Positions 1 to 9,818 of a stretch of 64,000 nt of DNA are shown piece after piece (within the stretch, counting starts at the first letter, position 1; each line of letters opens with the position of its first letter). Below the pieces are notes generated by a model that saw only the letters and a program-made list of their open reading frames with translations, ran no database searches and had not been told where the DNA came from. This DNA is from Shewanella carassii (GTDB lineage: Bacteria > Pseudomonadota > Gammaproteobacteria > Enterobacterales > Shewanellaceae), in assembly GCF_002777975.1 (NCBI RefSeq), contig NZ_NGVS01000004.1, forward strand, positions 186,001 through 250,000, given 5' to 3'. The position numbers were made by a program, and so were the translations under genes.

Positions 1-1692
1 CTCTATTCCCAGCAGGTCGCAATAGTCGGCCATCACCTCCAACATTTCTGGCTCATCATCCACGACAATTGCCTTTAAGGGACGCCTGACTCTGGGCAAT
101 TCCCCCGTATTGGCACTGAGTTGTGGCTCAGTCGCCAACTTACGACTCTGCGGGAACCATAATCTGAATTCAGTGCCGGCAACTCCCGTGTTCAGGATGG
201 CGATATAACCCTTGGAACGTTTAACAAAACCGTACACCATGGCCAGTCCAAGACCTGTGCCCTTACTCTTGTCCTTGGTGGTGAAGAACGGGTCGAATAC
301 CTTGTCCTGAAAGGCTTCAGGAATACCACTGCCGCCATCAATCACACTGATCCATACATAATGCCCGGGCTCCACCTGGGTCTTGCCTACGGCGATCCCG
401 GGTAGATAACCAGTCAAATAGCCACTGCCGGTACGGATCTTGAGTTCTCCCTTGCCCTCCATGGCATCGCGACCATTGAGCAGCAGATTCAATAAGGCGT
501 CTTCCAGCTCCCCTTTGTCGAGCATCACAGGTTTGTTATCCGGTGCCAGCTCAATACTCAGCGTTATTTGACTGGTCAAGGACTTGGCAAACAACTCCTG
601 CAAACCTTCAATCACCTCATTGACCTGGCAAGGCTCGGCATTGAACTGTTCCTGGCGCGAAAACGACAACAGTCTGCGGGTCAGATCTGTGCCTCGCTGG
701 CAGGCCTTAAAGGCGGTATTGAGGTATTTTTCAGCTTTGGGATCAGAGGTTTTAAGCTGCATTAACTCCAGGTTACCCTTCAATACCCCGAGAATATTGT
801 TGAAGTCGTGGGCTATGCCGCCGACCAACTCACCAATGGCTTGCATCTTCTGGGTTCTGGCCACGGCCTGCTGCAACTGATGCTGCTCGCTGTAATCGCG
901 ACCTATAACGGCGTATATGCGCCGACTTTGGGAAATACAGTAACAGTTGAGATGCAATAACTCCCTGCCGCCATCGCCCTTATGACACCAAAGTTCCCCG
1001 GTATAACTGCCCTTGCGGCGCAACTGTTCCCTAAAAGAGTCACTTTCTTCGCCTTCAAACAACAGGCCGGTTAAATTGGCGCCCACCAATTCCCGGTTGG
1101 CATATAAGGTCACAGCTGTGGCTGCCGGGTTGGCGTAAAGGATGAGTTCTCGCTCAGATTCGAGACTAAACAGCAGTAATAAACTGTCGGCACCGTCTAT
1201 AACGGCCTTGAAGCAGAGTTCATCCTCTGCCGACTGTGATGAACTGCGGCTGAGCTGACATTGATAGATGGCCCCCACCAAGGGACCGATACTGGCCTGG
1301 CATGAGGCCAAAGACTCAAACCAACCGGGAGCCGATGAGTGGAAAAACAGCAATAGTTCTGAATCTTTGATTGGCCAGACGGTAAATTTCAGCCATTGAT
1401 GAAGCTCTTGTTGGCTCGCTTCTTTGGCCCATTGATTAACACTGCTCCAAAGCGTCAAATAGATAACCGGATCCCGACACCAACAAGTGACTGATTCCGG
1501 CATATCGTTGGCGCCCAACTCTGAGCGTTCCACCATCAGCAAAGCCTCTGCCCCTGAGGCATGTACCAGGGTCTGGCACAGGGCCGGCAATACGTCCTGT
1601 CCCTGGGTCAAACCCAGTTGCAATTTAGCCAGTTCAATCAGCAGTCGGGACCAGTAGCCAGGGAATTCGGTTTGAGCCTCAGAGGAAAACAC
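1..1692 (-). CDS. Hybrid sensor histidine kinase (PAS-HisKA-HATPase-receiver), 3' end outside window
   Basis: Signal-transducing kinase, read directly from the minus strand. The start is a GTG at 1692 with AAAGGGA just upstream and an in-frame stop above it. 564 codons are visible and the frame runs off the window edge. A poorly conserved N-terminal half, with a PAS-like segment at about 170-285, is followed by the phospho-acceptor box GELVGGIAHDFNN (His about 295). After it come an N box (NLLLNGRDAM), a GTGLGLAMVYG G2 box and, from about residue 540, a receiver domain opening with VVDDEPEM. The phosphorylated Asp lies beyond the window. No transmembrane segment is visible, so it is probably cytoplasmic. 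It diverges from nfo. Signal and output are unknown. Family assignment is firm, specific function is not. Confidence 0.9.
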   Translation of the reverse strand, partial: MFSSEAQTEFPGYWSRLLIELAKLQLGLTQGQDVLPALCQTLVHASGAEALLMVERSELGANDMPESVTCWCRDPVIYLTLWSSVNQWAKEASQQELHQWLKFTVWPIKDSELLLFFHSSAPGWFESLASCQASIGPLVGAIYQCQLSRSSSQSAEDELCFKAVIDGADSLLLLFSLESERELILYANPAATAVTLYANRELVGANLTGLLFEGEESDSFREQLRRKGSYTGELWCHKGDGGRELLHLNCYCISQSRRIYAVIGRDYSEQHQLQQAVARTQKMQAIGELVGGIAHDFNNILGVLKGNLELMQLKTSDPKAEKYLNTAFKACQRGTDLTRRLLSFSRQEQFNAEPCQVNEVIEGLQELFAKSLTSQITLSIELAPDNKPVMLDKGELEDALLNLLLNGRDAMEGKGELKIRTGSGYLTGYLPGIAVGKTQVEPGHYVWISVIDGGSGIPEAFQDKVFDPFFTTKDKSKGTGLGLAMVYGFVKRSKGYIAILNTGVAGTEFRLWFPQSRKLATEPQLSANTGELPRVRRPLKAIVVDDEPEMLEVMADYCDLLGIE

Positions 1693-1791
1693 GTTAAAGT
1701 CCCTTTCCGTTGTTTTTCAGTCATTCAAGCATAGACAAGTTTGCAATATTAGCGACTTATCCAGCTTGCCAAACGCTATAGAGGAGTCTGG

Positions 1792-2646
1792 GTGACGAGT
1801 CAGGAAAGGTGGGTTGGTGCCCATGTCAGCGCCCAGGGTGGTGTGGAAAATGCTCCGCTCAATGCCCACAAGATAGGGGCCAGTGCCTTTGCACTGTTTA
1901 CCAAGAATCAACGTCGCTGGCAGGCAGCACCTTTAACCGAGCAGTCCATCGCCGCCTTTCAGGAAAACTGCCAACAGTTGGGGTTCAGACCCGAGGCAAT
2001 TCTGCCCCACGACAGCTATCTGATTAACCTGGGACATCCGGATCCTTTGCTGCTGGAAAAATCCCGCGATGCCTTTGTCGATGAGATGCTTCGCTGCAAA
2101 CAATTGGGATTAACCTTGCTGAACTTTCATCCTGGCAGCCACTTGCGACAGATAAGTGAAAACCACTGTCTGCGTAACATCAGCGATTCAATCAACCTTG
2201 CATTGGCAGCTTGTGATGGCGTCTGTGCCGTCATCGAAAATACCGCAGGACAAGGCTCCAACCTGGGACACAGCTTCGAACAACTGGCGCAGATAATAGA
2301 TGGGGTTGAGGATAAATCCCGAGTCGGCGTTTGCCTGGATACCGCCCATATGTTTGCCGCAGGTTACGACATTCGTACTCAGGAAAGCTGCCGGGAAAGC
2401 TTTGACGCCTTTGGCCGTATCGTGGGCTTTCAATACCTCAAGGGCATGCACCTCAACGACAGCAAGACGGGACTCGGCAGCCGGGTCGACCGCCACGACT
2501 CCTTGGGCATGGGCGAAATAGGCAAAACCGCTTTCGAGTATATTCTCGGCCACCCCGCCACCAAGGGGATACCCTTAATATTGGAAACCATACGCCCGGA
2601 GATCTGGCCCGAAGAAATTGCCTGGCTGAACAGCCTTAGCCGCTAA
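1792..2646 (+). CDS. nfo: Endonuclease IV (AP endonuclease)
   Basis: Cleaves DNA 5' to abasic sites in base excision repair. The 284-residue product has the usual family length. The start is GTG, preceded by GAGGAG. The TIM-barrel zinc-site motifs are present: GAHVSAQGG near the N-terminus, ENTAGQG (metal Glu), [13 protein letters not shown] (Asp and His), HLNDSK, and LILET near the end. It stands alone between the divergent kinase gene and the convergent threonine operon. Confidence 0.96.
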   Translation: MTSQERWVGAHVSAQGGVENAPLNAHKIGASAFALFTKNQRRWQAAPLTEQSIAAFQENCQQLGFRPEAILPHDSYLINLGHPDPLLLEKSRDAFVDEMLRCKQLGLTLLNFHPGSHLRQISENHCLRNISDSINLALAACDGVCAVIENTAGQGSNLGHSFEQLAQIIDGVEDKSRVGVCLDTAHMFAAGYDIRTQESCRESFDAFGRIVGFQYLKGMHLNDSKTGLGSRVDRHDSLGMGEIGKTAFEYILGHPATKGIPLILETIRPEIWPEEIAWLNSLSR

Positions 2647-2690
2647 ACCATCTATTCGCTCTCCGTCGATTAAATCTCCCTACCGTCCCA

Positions 2691-2718
2691 GTAAAAAAGC
2701 CGCATTATTTGCGGCTTT
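2691..2718 (-). terminator. Rho-independent terminator of the thr operon
   Basis: Perfect 9-bp stem AAAGCCGCA / TGCGGCTTT with a 5-nt loop. Read on the minus strand it is followed by a run of T, so it ends thrABC. On the plus strand the T tract is short, but it may also stop nfo transcripts. Confidence 0.85.
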
Positions 2719-2798
2719 GGGGATAATTGCTGCACTAAATTCAATCCTTGGCAGCCCTATCGACCTCCAAGGGCTGAACCAAGAACTGAGCCAAGGCC

Positions 2799-4082
2799 TT
2801 AGTTCAATACCGCAAACATGTGCTGTTTAAGGCTATCAAAATCGGCTGGCAGAACAGCCGACAGCAGCGGCTTATCTGCCACTCTTTGTAATGCCTGAGG
2901 CAGTGGCAGACTGGTGTTCAACTCGCGGTCGACCACATCCTTGAATTTGGCCGGATGCGCGGTTGCCAGAAAGATCCCCTGCTCTTCCTCCTTCAATGAC
3001 AAACGCAGTGCCTCGGCAGCCACCGCCGCATGAGGCTCGGCCAGATAACCTGTCTGCTCAAGCGCTAACATGGCCTGACGGGTTTGCCCCTCGGACAGCG
3101 CCAAGCCGGACAAGTCAGACAGCGGCCATTTCATCTCGGCAAAAATCGCTTCCACTCTGGGCCAGTTGCTCGGCTCGGACACATCCATGGCGTTGGACAT
3201 GGTCGCAACGGTCTGCCGCGGTGCCCAATCACCAAAACTCAAATAGCGCGGTACAGTATCATTGCTGTTGGTGGCCGCCACAAAGCGCTTGATGGGCAAT
3301 CCCATGGCTTTGGCCAGCAGACCCGCGGTCAGGTTACCGAAGTTACCACTGGGAACACTGACAACCGGCGCCGATTGATGCTGCTTTCTATGCTGGGCAA
3401 CCGCTTCAAAGTAATAACAGATCTGCGCCAGCAAGCGGCTGATGTTGATGGAGTTGGCCGAGTTCAGGTGTAAACCGTCACGAATATCACTGTCTTCAAA
3501 GGCCTGCTTGACCAAATGCTGACAAGCATCGAAGTCGGCTTCGACCGCAACAGTGTGAATATTGCCGCCCAGAGTGGCAAACATCTTTTCTTGCAACTCA
3601 CTTATCTTGCCTTTGGGATAGAGCACCATCACCCGCACCTTATCCAGGCCAAAGAAGGCATCGGCCACCGCCGCGCCTGTATCCCCTGAGGTAGCGGTCA
3701 AAATAGTCAGAGGCTCTGAGCCGCCAAGCTGGTTGAGACACTGAGCCATAAAACGGGCACCGAAGTCTTTAAAAGCCAAGGTTGGCCCATGAAACAGCTC
3801 CAGACAACTGCGCTGCTCATCCACCTGCACCAACGGCAGAGGGAAATTAAACGCCTTCTCCACCAGCTTGTCGACACAGTCCTGCCCCAGCTCATCGGCG
3901 AGCCAGGCACCGAGTATCTGTTTGCTGCGCTCGACAAAAGGCAGAGCCAACAGGGCATCGACATCTGCCAGTTTCGGGATCCGGGTTGGGAAAAAGAGCC
4001 CTCGGTCCATGCCAAGACCCAGCTTGAGCGCTTCAGTAAAACTTACCCGCTGTGCCGGGTGCTTGAGGTTATAGAGTTCCAT
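2799..4082 (-). CDS. thrC: Threonine synthase
   Basis: Last step of threonine synthesis: O-phosphohomoserine to threonine, PLP dependent, cytosolic. The 427-residue length matches the enterobacterial enzyme (428). The N-terminus MELYNLKHPAQRVSF is typical, and LAFKDFGARFM holds the PLP lysine (about residue 107). SGDTGAA and SGNFGN are phosphate and cofactor loops. It is third in the thrABC operon, 39 bp after thrB. Confidence 0.97.
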   Translation of the reverse strand: MELYNLKHPAQRVSFTEALKLGLGMDRGLFFPTRIPKLADVDALLALPFVERSKQILGAWLADELGQDCVDKLVEKAFNFPLPLVQVDEQRSCLELFHGPTLAFKDFGARFMAQCLNQLGGSEPLTILTATSGDTGAAVADAFFGLDKVRVMVLYPKGKISELQEKMFATLGGNIHTVAVEADFDACQHLVKQAFEDSDIRDGLHLNSANSINISRLLAQICYYFEAVAQHRKQHQSAPVVSVPSGNFGNLTAGLLAKAMGLPIKRFVAATNSNDTVPRYLSFGDWAPRQTVATMSNAMDVSEPSNWPRVEAIFAEMKWPLSDLSGLALSEGQTRQAMLALEQTGYLAEPHAAVAAEALRLSLKEEEQGIFLATAHPAKFKDVVDRELNTSLPLPQALQRVADKPLLSAVLPADFDSLKQHMFAVLN

Positions 4083-4121
4083 ATTGATGCCTTAAATTCT
4101 TTTTTTGGATGAAAATGCGTT

Positions 4122-5081
4122 TCAGGACAATATCCGGGTGCCTTGAATATCCAGGCGGCAGATGTGGGCAAAGCCGCCTGCTTCGGTTAAATAGTGTTGC
4201 TCCAGGTAGCGTTTGGCCTGCTCGGCGCGGGCCAGATCGCCGCTGATGGAAAACAGGGTTGGGCCGCTGCCGGAAATACCGGTGGCCAACATACCCAGCT
4301 CAGACAATCCGCGCCGCGCCGCCAGATACCCGGGGATAGCCTCGGCCCGATAGGGTTCAGCCAACACATCTTTCAACACAGTCAGCGCCAGTGCCTCATC
4401 CTGGCGGTAACAGGCATGAACAAAGGCACTGAGATTGCGACCGAATTCTATACAGGTTCCCTTGTCGTATTGGTTCGGCATCAAGGCGCGCATTGCCGCC
4501 GTCGACAATGAAATCCCGGGATAGGCCACCAACCAGTACCAGGAATCAAAGGCCGGTAAGGGCTCGCAGATACGCCCGGGTAAATCCAGCATCAGTTGCA
4601 ATCCACCCAAATAGCAAGGCGCCACGTTGTCATAGTGCACCGAGCCGCTGATCTCCCCTTCAAAACGCCCCATCAACCCCAGCAAGGCCTGCTCATCATA
4701 GGGACGGCTGAAATATTCATTGAGACCATAGAGCGCTGCCACCACTGAACTGGCGCTGGAGCCAAGACCACTGCCAACCGGCAGATTCTTGGACAGGGTC
4801 AAGGAAACGCCTTGATTGATCCCGGCCTCACCTAGGAAAAACTCGGCGCAGCGATAGACAATATTCTGCTGCGGCTCCTGCGGCAGCTTATGAGCCCAGG
4901 GGCCAAGTTGAGTCAGAGAAACGCCGCAAGGCGCGGCGCCCACTGTGACTGTATCCCCCAGTAAACTGCCATCAATGGGTGCCAGTGCGGCGCCCAGCAA
5001 ATCAAAGCCGACACCGACATTTCCCATAGAGGCGGGCGCATAGACAGTCACGGGGGCATTGGCGGGAATAAACTGACTCAT
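4122..5081 (-). CDS. thrB: Homoserine kinase
   Basis: Phosphorylates homoserine for ThrC. GHMP kinase of 319 residues. The N-terminal segment [19 protein letters not shown] and the glycine- and serine-rich ATP loop [13 protein letters not shown] are conserved, and a C-terminal [12 protein letters not shown] motif is present. Its ATG overlaps the thrA stop by 4 bp (ATGA), implying translational coupling. Confidence 0.97.
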   Translation of the reverse strand: MSQFIPANAPVTVYAPASMGNVGVGFDLLGAALAPIDGSLLGDTVTVGAAPCGVSLTQLGPWAHKLPQEPQQNIVYRCAEFFLGEAGINQGVSLTLSKNLPVGSGLGSSASSVVAALYGLNEYFSRPYDEQALLGLMGRFEGEISGSVHYDNVAPCYLGGLQLMLDLPGRICEPLPAFDSWYWLVAYPGISLSTAAMRALMPNQYDKGTCIEFGRNLSAFVHACYRQDEALALTVLKDVLAEPYRAEAIPGYLAARRGLSELGMLATGISGSGPTLFSISGDLARAEQAKRYLEQHYLTEAGGFAHICRLDIQGTRILS

Positions 5082-7543
5082 GCGCTGACCTCCCGAGTCC
5101 AGTTGAGGGTTCTGAGTAAGTCGGCGAACACCCCGGCAGCCGTCACTTCAGTACCGGCGCCATAGCCTCTGAGCACAAAGGGGATCGGCTGATAGTAGCG
5201 GCTGTAGAAAGCCAGCGCATTCTCACCACCTTTGACGCTGAACAGGGGATCATCGGCCGCCACTTCGGCGATACGCACCCTGCAACCTGACTCATCTATC
5301 TGGCCGACATAACGCAGGCGTTTACCCTTGGCATGGGCGGCAGCCACTCGCTCGGCAACGGCGGCATCCAGCTGTGGCAGAGCCGCCATAAACTGGGCCA
5401 CATCGCCTGATGCATCAAAGTCATCCGGCAAGACAGACTCCACCTGAATATCATCCAGCTCCAGCGGCAAGCCCACTTCCCGGGCCAAAATCAACACCTT
5501 GCGCGCTACATCCATACCATTGAGATCGTCTCTGGGGTCCGGCTCGGTGAAGCACTTTTCCCGAGCAATGGCCGTGGCCTGTGACAGACTCATCCCCTCA
5601 TCCAGCATACCGAAGATAAACGACAGCGAACCCGAAAGTATCCCCTGGAAACGTAGCAACTTATCACCGGCAAACAGCAGCTTTTTCAGGTTATCGATAA
5701 CCGGCAAACCGGCGCCGACATTGGTTTCATAAAGGAACTGGCGCCGCTGGGCCAGCGCGGTTTGCCGCAGCGCGCGGTAAAAAGCCAACTCACGGGTATT
5801 GGCCTTCTTGTTGGGTGTCACCACGTGCAAACCGGCATTCATCACATCCAGATAACGGCCGGCAATGACATCCGAAGAGGTGCAATCCAGCAATACAGGA
5901 TTGAGCAACTGCTGCTCCTTAGCCCAGGCCAACATCTGTGTCAGATCAAAAGCGACGGACGAATCGTTGAGCCTTGACTGCCAATCGGCCAGGGAGATAC
6001 CGGCGGCGTCGAGCAACATCTTGCCTGAGTTGGCGATGGCGCAAACCCGAATACTGATATGTTGCCCTTTGAGCATGGCTTCCTGCTGTTTTATCTGCTC
6101 TAACAAGCCAGCACCTATGTTACCGGCGCCAACCAGGAAGACATCGAGATACTGCTGCACATCGAAAAAGCCCTGGTGACAGGCCGCCACCGCATGACGC
6201 GTCTTGCGCTGCTCGACCACGGCAGAAATAGAGCGCTCGGACGAACCCTGGGCAATGGCAATGATATTGACACTGGCCTGGGCCAGAGCCTGAAAGAAGC
6301 GCGCGGCCACGCCCTTGTGGGTACGCATGCCGTCACCTATCAGGGATACTATCGCCAGTTGATCCCGCATCTCCAGCGGCTCCAACAGCTCACTCTTGAG
6401 CTCAAGTTCAAACTCCTGCTCCAGCGCCCACTTGACTCTGGGGGCATCCAAAGTGGCCACACAGAAACTGATGCTGTACTCGCTGGAGCTTTGAGTGATT
6501 AGTGATACCGAAACCTTGGATCTGGCTATGGAGGCTAGAATACGCGATGCCATGCCCACCATGCCTTTCATTCCCGGACCTGAGACGTTGAACATGGTTT
6601 GGTTATCCAGATTGGAGATAGCCTTGACCTGCAGCCCGGTCTGATCCGGCTGATTGGATACCAGAGTACCCGGCGCCTGGGGGTTGAAACTGTTTTTGAT
6701 GTAGCAAGGAATTTGGAACTGGGCTATGGGCGAAATGGTCTTGGGATGCAACACCTTGGCGCCAAAATAGGAGAGCTCCATTGCCTCTTGGTAACTGAGC
6801 TGAGGGAGCAGCTTGGCATCGGCAACCACCCGGGGATCGGTATTGTAGACCCCATCGACATCAGTCCAGATTTCGCAGCAGTCGGCATCCAGACAGGCGG
6901 CCAGAACTGCAGCCGAATAATCCGAACCATTACGCCCCAGAGTCACCACCTTGCCATCGGCACCGGCGGCGGTAAACCCGGGCATGACCCACACTCTCTG
7001 CTCATCGAGCTGAAGCAGTGCAAATCTGGGCTTACTGACGGCAATATCCACCACAGACTCCAGTGGTGTGCCGACACCGAGGAATAATTCCCTCGGATCG
7101 AGTAAACCGGCACTGACTCCCTTGGCCTTGAGCACTTCGACCATCAAGGCTGCAGAGAGTCGCTCACCGGCCACCAGGATCTCGGCCCGCACGCTATCGG
7201 GACATTCTCCCAAAAGCTGAACCCCAGCCAATTTTGCGCGCCAACTCGCCAACTGTTGTGCCAACACCTTCTCCAGCTGCTGTCTGGCTTCCTCACAAAG
7301 AGAGACTGACGCATCGGCGTACAAGGCTTCAAATACCTGGGCCACCTTGGCGAGGGCTTCATCGACATCCCCTTTGGCCAATACCATATCGACCATGGCC
7401 AATAGATTGTTGGTTACGGTTGCCGGAGCCGACAGTACTGTGGCCACTTGCTCTTCTCTGGCACTGGTCAGAACTATTTCAGCTGCCATTTCAAACCGTT
7501 GCCAGTTTGCCAGCGAGGTACCGCCGAACTTCATCACTTTCAT
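5078..7543 (-). CDS. thrA: Bifunctional aspartokinase I / homoserine dehydrogenase I
   Basis: First and third steps of the aspartate-to-threonine pathway. The 821 residues match the fused E. coli enzyme (820). The aspartokinase domain opens with [14 protein letters not shown] and carries [10 protein letters not shown] and the regulatory ACT region (about 310-460). The dehydrogenase domain begins near residue 465 with the dinucleotide motif [16 protein letters not shown] strong AGGAGAG site sits 5 nt from the ATG. Expression is expected to be set by the thrL attenuator directly upstream, and activity by threonine. Confidence 0.98.
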   Translation of the reverse strand: MKVMKFGGTSLANWQRFEMAAEIVLTSAREEQVATVLSAPATVTNNLLAMVDMVLAKGDVDEALAKVAQVFEALYADASVSLCEEARQQLEKVLAQQLASWRAKLAGVQLLGECPDSVRAEILVAGERLSAALMVEVLKAKGVSAGLLDPRELFLGVGTPLESVVDIAVSKPRFALLQLDEQRVWVMPGFTAAGADGKVVTLGRNGSDYSAAVLAACLDADCCEIWTDVDGVYNTDPRVVADAKLLPQLSYQEAMELSYFGAKVLHPKTISPIAQFQIPCYIKNSFNPQAPGTLVSNQPDQTGLQVKAISNLDNQTMFNVSGPGMKGMVGMASRILASIARSKVSVSLITQSSSEYSISFCVATLDAPRVKWALEQEFELELKSELLEPLEMRDQLAIVSLIGDGMRTHKGVAARFFQALAQASVNIIAIAQGSSERSISAVVEQRKTRHAVAACHQGFFDVQQYLDVFLVGAGNIGAGLLEQIKQQEAMLKGQHISIRVCAIANSGKMLLDAAGISLADWQSRLNDSSVAFDLTQMLAWAKEQQLLNPVLLDCTSSDVIAGRYLDVMNAGLHVVTPNKKANTRELAFYRALRQTALAQRRQFLYETNVGAGLPVIDNLKKLLFAGDKLLRFQGILSGSLSFIFGMLDEGMSLSQATAIAREKCFTEPDPRDDLNGMDVARKVLILAREVGLPLELDDIQVESVLPDDFDASGDVAQFMAALPQLDAAVAERVAAAHAKGKRLRYVGQIDESGCRVRIAEVAADDPLFSVKGGENALAFYSRYYQPIPFVLRGYGAGTEVTAAGVFADLLRTLNWTREVSA

Positions 7544-7576
7544 CTATCTCTCCTTTAAATACCGCGCCCGCCCAGG

Positions 7577-7618
7577 AAACAAAAAGCCCGCTCCTTGGAG
7601 GGAGCGGGCTTTTTGTTT
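7577..7618 (-). terminator. thr operon attenuator terminator
   Basis: 18-bp perfect stem (7577-7594 with 7601-7618) with a 6-nt loop, GC-rich at its core (GCCCGCTCC/GGAGCGGGC) and followed by T-rich sequence on the minus strand. It lies between the leader peptide and thrA, as in classical attenuation. Confidence 0.92.
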
Positions 7619-7637
7619 GAAATTCTTAAGGGTATAG

Positions 7638-7709
7638 TCAGCCCGCCCCCACACTGGTAATGGTGGTGGTTGTAATGGTGGTGATTACAACTGAGCTTAG
7701 CTGATGCAT
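7638..7709 (-). CDS. thrL: thr operon leader peptide
   Basis: A 23-residue peptide, too short for routine gene calls. It contains a block of ten consecutive codons that are all Thr (seven) or Ile (three): Ile-Thr-Thr-Ile-Thr-Thr-Thr-Thr-Ile-Thr. This is the regulatory signature of E. coli ThrL. The ATG is at 7709 and the stop at 7638, about 20 bp before the attenuator stem. Ribosome stalling when charged tRNA-Thr or tRNA-Ile is scarce should favour an antiterminator. No Shine-Dalgarno sequence precedes it, and the frame has a stop directly before the ATG. Confidence 0.93.
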   Translation of the reverse strand: MHQLSSVVITTITTTTITSVGAG

Positions 7710-7716
7710 TTAGGTT

Positions 7717-7746
7717 TCTATACTCGTTTCGTTCTCTTATGTTCAG
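7717..7746 (-). promoter_or_regulatory. Candidate thrLABC promoter
   Basis: Minus strand: -35 CTGAAC (7746-7741), 18-bp spacer, -10 TATAGA (7722-7717). Only 7 nt separate the -10 from the thrL ATG, so the predicted transcript would begin at or next to the start codon. This is pattern matching only. Confidence 0.45.
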
Positions 7747-8163
7747 GTCGATTCACTTGGGAGTAGTGCTCCCCGGAATGACTGGATTGCAGACAGGATT
7801 GCTTTTTTTCATTGCCATTGTCAAGGATGTTTATCTTGAGATTTTAATAAAATCGCAATTATATTGAAAAAGTCTCACCAAAGTTCGCTTTTTACTGGAT
7901 AAACATTAAACATAACAGCCTATTCTCTCGAAACTTAAACAAACAATAATCTAGCTCTCTTGGCTCCCAAGCGGTGAGATATTGAAAATACGGTTTAACC
8001 AAACAAACACATGGAAAATATCAGCAACCCTCATCCCTTAACTGAATTTGAACGCCACTCATTTGATAAAACTCTGTGCAACAGTTGGCATAAGCAACGT
8101 TCAGATATCGCCAGCGCGAAAAAAGCACGTTATCATGCGGCCACATTCTGAACGGGAGGCGAT
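7747..8163. other. AT-rich intergenic region between thrL and slyD
   Basis: No gene of normal size. A 46-codon open frame (8011-8151, plus strand) starts with ATG but has no ribosome-binding site and no recognisable homology. Its stop codon abuts the slyD ribosome-binding site. I treat it as unproven. No clear slyD promoter was found. Confidence 0.4.
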
Positions 8164-8808
8164 ATGCAAATCACCCAACACAGCGCGGTTACCATTCACT
8201 ACCGCCTAACTGACGCCAAGGGTCAGTTGATAGAAAGTTCTTTTGAGGCAGATCCTATGGTCTACCTTCACGGTATGGAAAACCTGATCCCAGGACTTGA
8301 AAAAGCACTGGAAGGCAAGAGCAAAGGCGATACCCTGGAAGTGACCATAGAAGCTGAAGAAGCCTATGGTCCATATCACGATGGCCTGCGTCAGGAAGTT
8401 CCTCTGGAAGCCTTTGGCGATATCCAGGACATAGTGCCAGGCATGCGCTTTATTGCCGAAACTGAAATGGGTCAGCGTCCGGTACAAGTGACCGAAGTTC
8501 TGGATAACAGTGTTATCGTTGATGGTAACCATCCTCTGGCGGGTCAATCACTGACCTTTAATGTGGAAGTGATGGACGTGCGTGAAGCGACGGCTGAAGA
8601 AGTCGCCCACGGCCATATCCACGCCCATGGTGGTTGTGGTGGTCACGGCCATGATCACGGCGGTTGTTGTGGTGGCAATGGCCATGAACATGGCGGTTGC
8701 TGTGGCGGTCATGAGCACGAGCACGGCGGTTGCTGTAACTCTGACACCGAAGAAAGTGCCCAAAAAGAAGGCTGCGACGGTAATGGTGGTTGCGGCTGCC
8801 GCGGTTAA
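8164..8808 (+). CDS. slyD: FKBP-type peptidyl-prolyl isomerase / metallochaperone SlyD
   Basis: Prolyl cis-trans isomerase and nickel chaperone, cytosolic. 214 residues (E. coli 196). The FKBP core with an inserted-flap domain spans about 1-145 (YRLTDAKGQLIESSFE, YLHGMENLIPGLEKALEGK). The C-terminal 65 residues are a His/Cys/Gly metal-binding tail with three near-repeats ending HGGCC, plus NGGCGCRG. The tail is longer and more regular than in E. coli. A strong GGGAGG precedes the ATG. Confidence 0.96.
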   Translation: MQITQHSAVTIHYRLTDAKGQLIESSFEADPMVYLHGMENLIPGLEKALEGKSKGDTLEVTIEAEEAYGPYHDGLRQEVPLEAFGDIQDIVPGMRFIAETEMGQRPVQVTEVLDNSVIVDGNHPLAGQSLTFNVEVMDVREATAEEVAHGHIHAHGGCGGHGHDHGGCCGGNGHEHGGCCGGHEHEHGGCCNSDTEESAQKEGCDGNGGCGCRG

Positions 8809-8852
8809 TAACCAAGCAGACAGACCACCTAGCAAATTATTGCTATCAATCG

Positions 8853-8880
8853 AGAGTCCGGCCAATGCCGGACTCTTTGT
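8853..8880 (+). terminator. slyD terminator
   Basis: Stem AGAGTCCGGC / GCCGGACTCT with loop CAAT, followed by TTTGTTT. Confidence 0.85.
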
Positions 8881-8963
8881 TTATGCCACTTTAGAAAACA
8901 AGGCTGGAACTCCTGCTTTGGGCTAGAATCAATAGATACCCGGATGCGAAGGAATGCCGCCCT

Positions 8964-9344
8964 GTGATCTTGTCCAGAATGGTTTATGAAAGCCTACCTT
9001 ACCTGTATTTTTTAACCGGTAGTCTGGCACTCTATCTCCTCGAACCCCTGCTTGGGAGCCTGGGTTCCATTTTACTGATATTGGCCGCGGCCTGGATTTA
9101 CAACCTGCGTTCGAGTCACAGACGCAGCGATCCCAAACGCCTGCGACGAGGAGGTGTTTGGCCAGAACCTGTTTATGCAGGATTGCCTTTTCTCTGGTTA
9201 CTGTCGGGCATGCTGCTGTTGAGATTTGCAGATAAGGACGTTTACCAACTGCTGGGGCTGCTCATTTGTGCCTGGGGAAGCTATATTCTGAGTCAGCGTC
9301 ACCTCTACCGCCGCCACAAATTGCCGCGACAGCCCCTAATCTAA
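8964..9344 (+). CDS. Small membrane protein of unknown function
   Basis: 126 residues with four hydrophobic segments (about 10-27, 30-48, 72-88, 92-108). A basic loop rich in Arg and Ser (about 49-65) lies between the second and third, and the tail is Arg/Lys-rich. The start is taken as GTG at 8964 because AAGGA lies 10 nt upstream; ATG at residue 6 is an alternative. I do not recognise the family. It ends 1 bp before the convergent trpR stop, so the two genes share a 3' junction without a terminator. Confidence 0.7.
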   Translation: MILSRMVYESLPYLYFLTGSLALYLLEPLLGSLGSILLILAAAWIYNLRSSHRRSDPKRLRRGGVWPEPVYAGLPFLWLLSGMLLLRFADKDVYQLLGLLICAWGSYILSQRHLYRRHKLPRQPLI

Positions 9345-9345
9345 C

Positions 9346-9621
9346 TCAAAGAATCAAGGTGCGGATCTTTTCTTTCAGCGCTGCGGGCATATGCTTCAAA
9401 TAGTTGGAGCAACGGGTGATTGTAGCAATGCTCACCTCATATTCGGCCGCAATCTGCCTTTGACTCATCTCACCTTCAAGCAATACCTGAAACACCTTCA
9501 AACGGCCAGCGATGGCATGCCTTTCATCATCGGTCAGCAGCAATTCAAACAGGCAGTTAAGGTCTTCGGGATTATTGTGAGCCAGTACTTTCTCCAGTAC
9601 TGATATCCAATCAGGGCGCAT
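9346..9621 (-). CDS. trpR: Trp operon repressor
   Basis: Tryptophan-activated DNA-binding repressor. The 91-residue all-helical protein carries the helix-turn-helix segment SQRQIAAEYEVSIATITRCS (about 52-71) and the family pattern LLTDDERHAIAGR. It is slightly shorter than E. coli TrpR (108). A strong inverted repeat begins 13 bp upstream of the start and is a good candidate for autoregulation. Confidence 0.93.
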   Translation of the reverse strand: MRPDWISVLEKVLAHNNPEDLNCLFELLLTDDERHAIAGRLKVFQVLLEGEMSQRQIAAEYEVSIATITRCSNYLKHMPAALKEKIRTLIL

Positions 9622-9633
9622 AGCAACTCTTTC

Positions 9634-9659
9634 GTGTTCACGTAATGGTACGTGAACAC
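9634..9659. promoter_or_regulatory. Perfect inverted repeat upstream of trpR (candidate TrpR operator)
   Basis: Arms GTGTTCACGTA (9634-9644) and TACGTGAACAC (9649-9659) are exact reverse complements, separated by 4 bp. The site lies 13 bp in front of trpR where an autoregulatory operator would be expected. It does not match the E. coli trp operator core (ACTAGTTAACTAGT) base for base, so the assignment is inference. Confidence 0.55.
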
Positions 9660-9818
9660 AGTATAGCCGTGTTTATCTTCGAAAAAAAGTCGTGCTTTGG
9701 CAGCCAGTTACTGACAAAACTTTACATGTAAACTGAAAAAGCCTACTCCCTCCATCACACAAAATGTGTACAATGGCCGAGCAATGTCACATTAACGCAC
9801 AAACTTGTGAGAATGATA

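Noticed and set aside
8548..8926. Several overlapping low-complexity frames over the slyD tail
   Set aside because: Products of the GGT/CAC repeat of the His/Cys-rich tail read in other frames.
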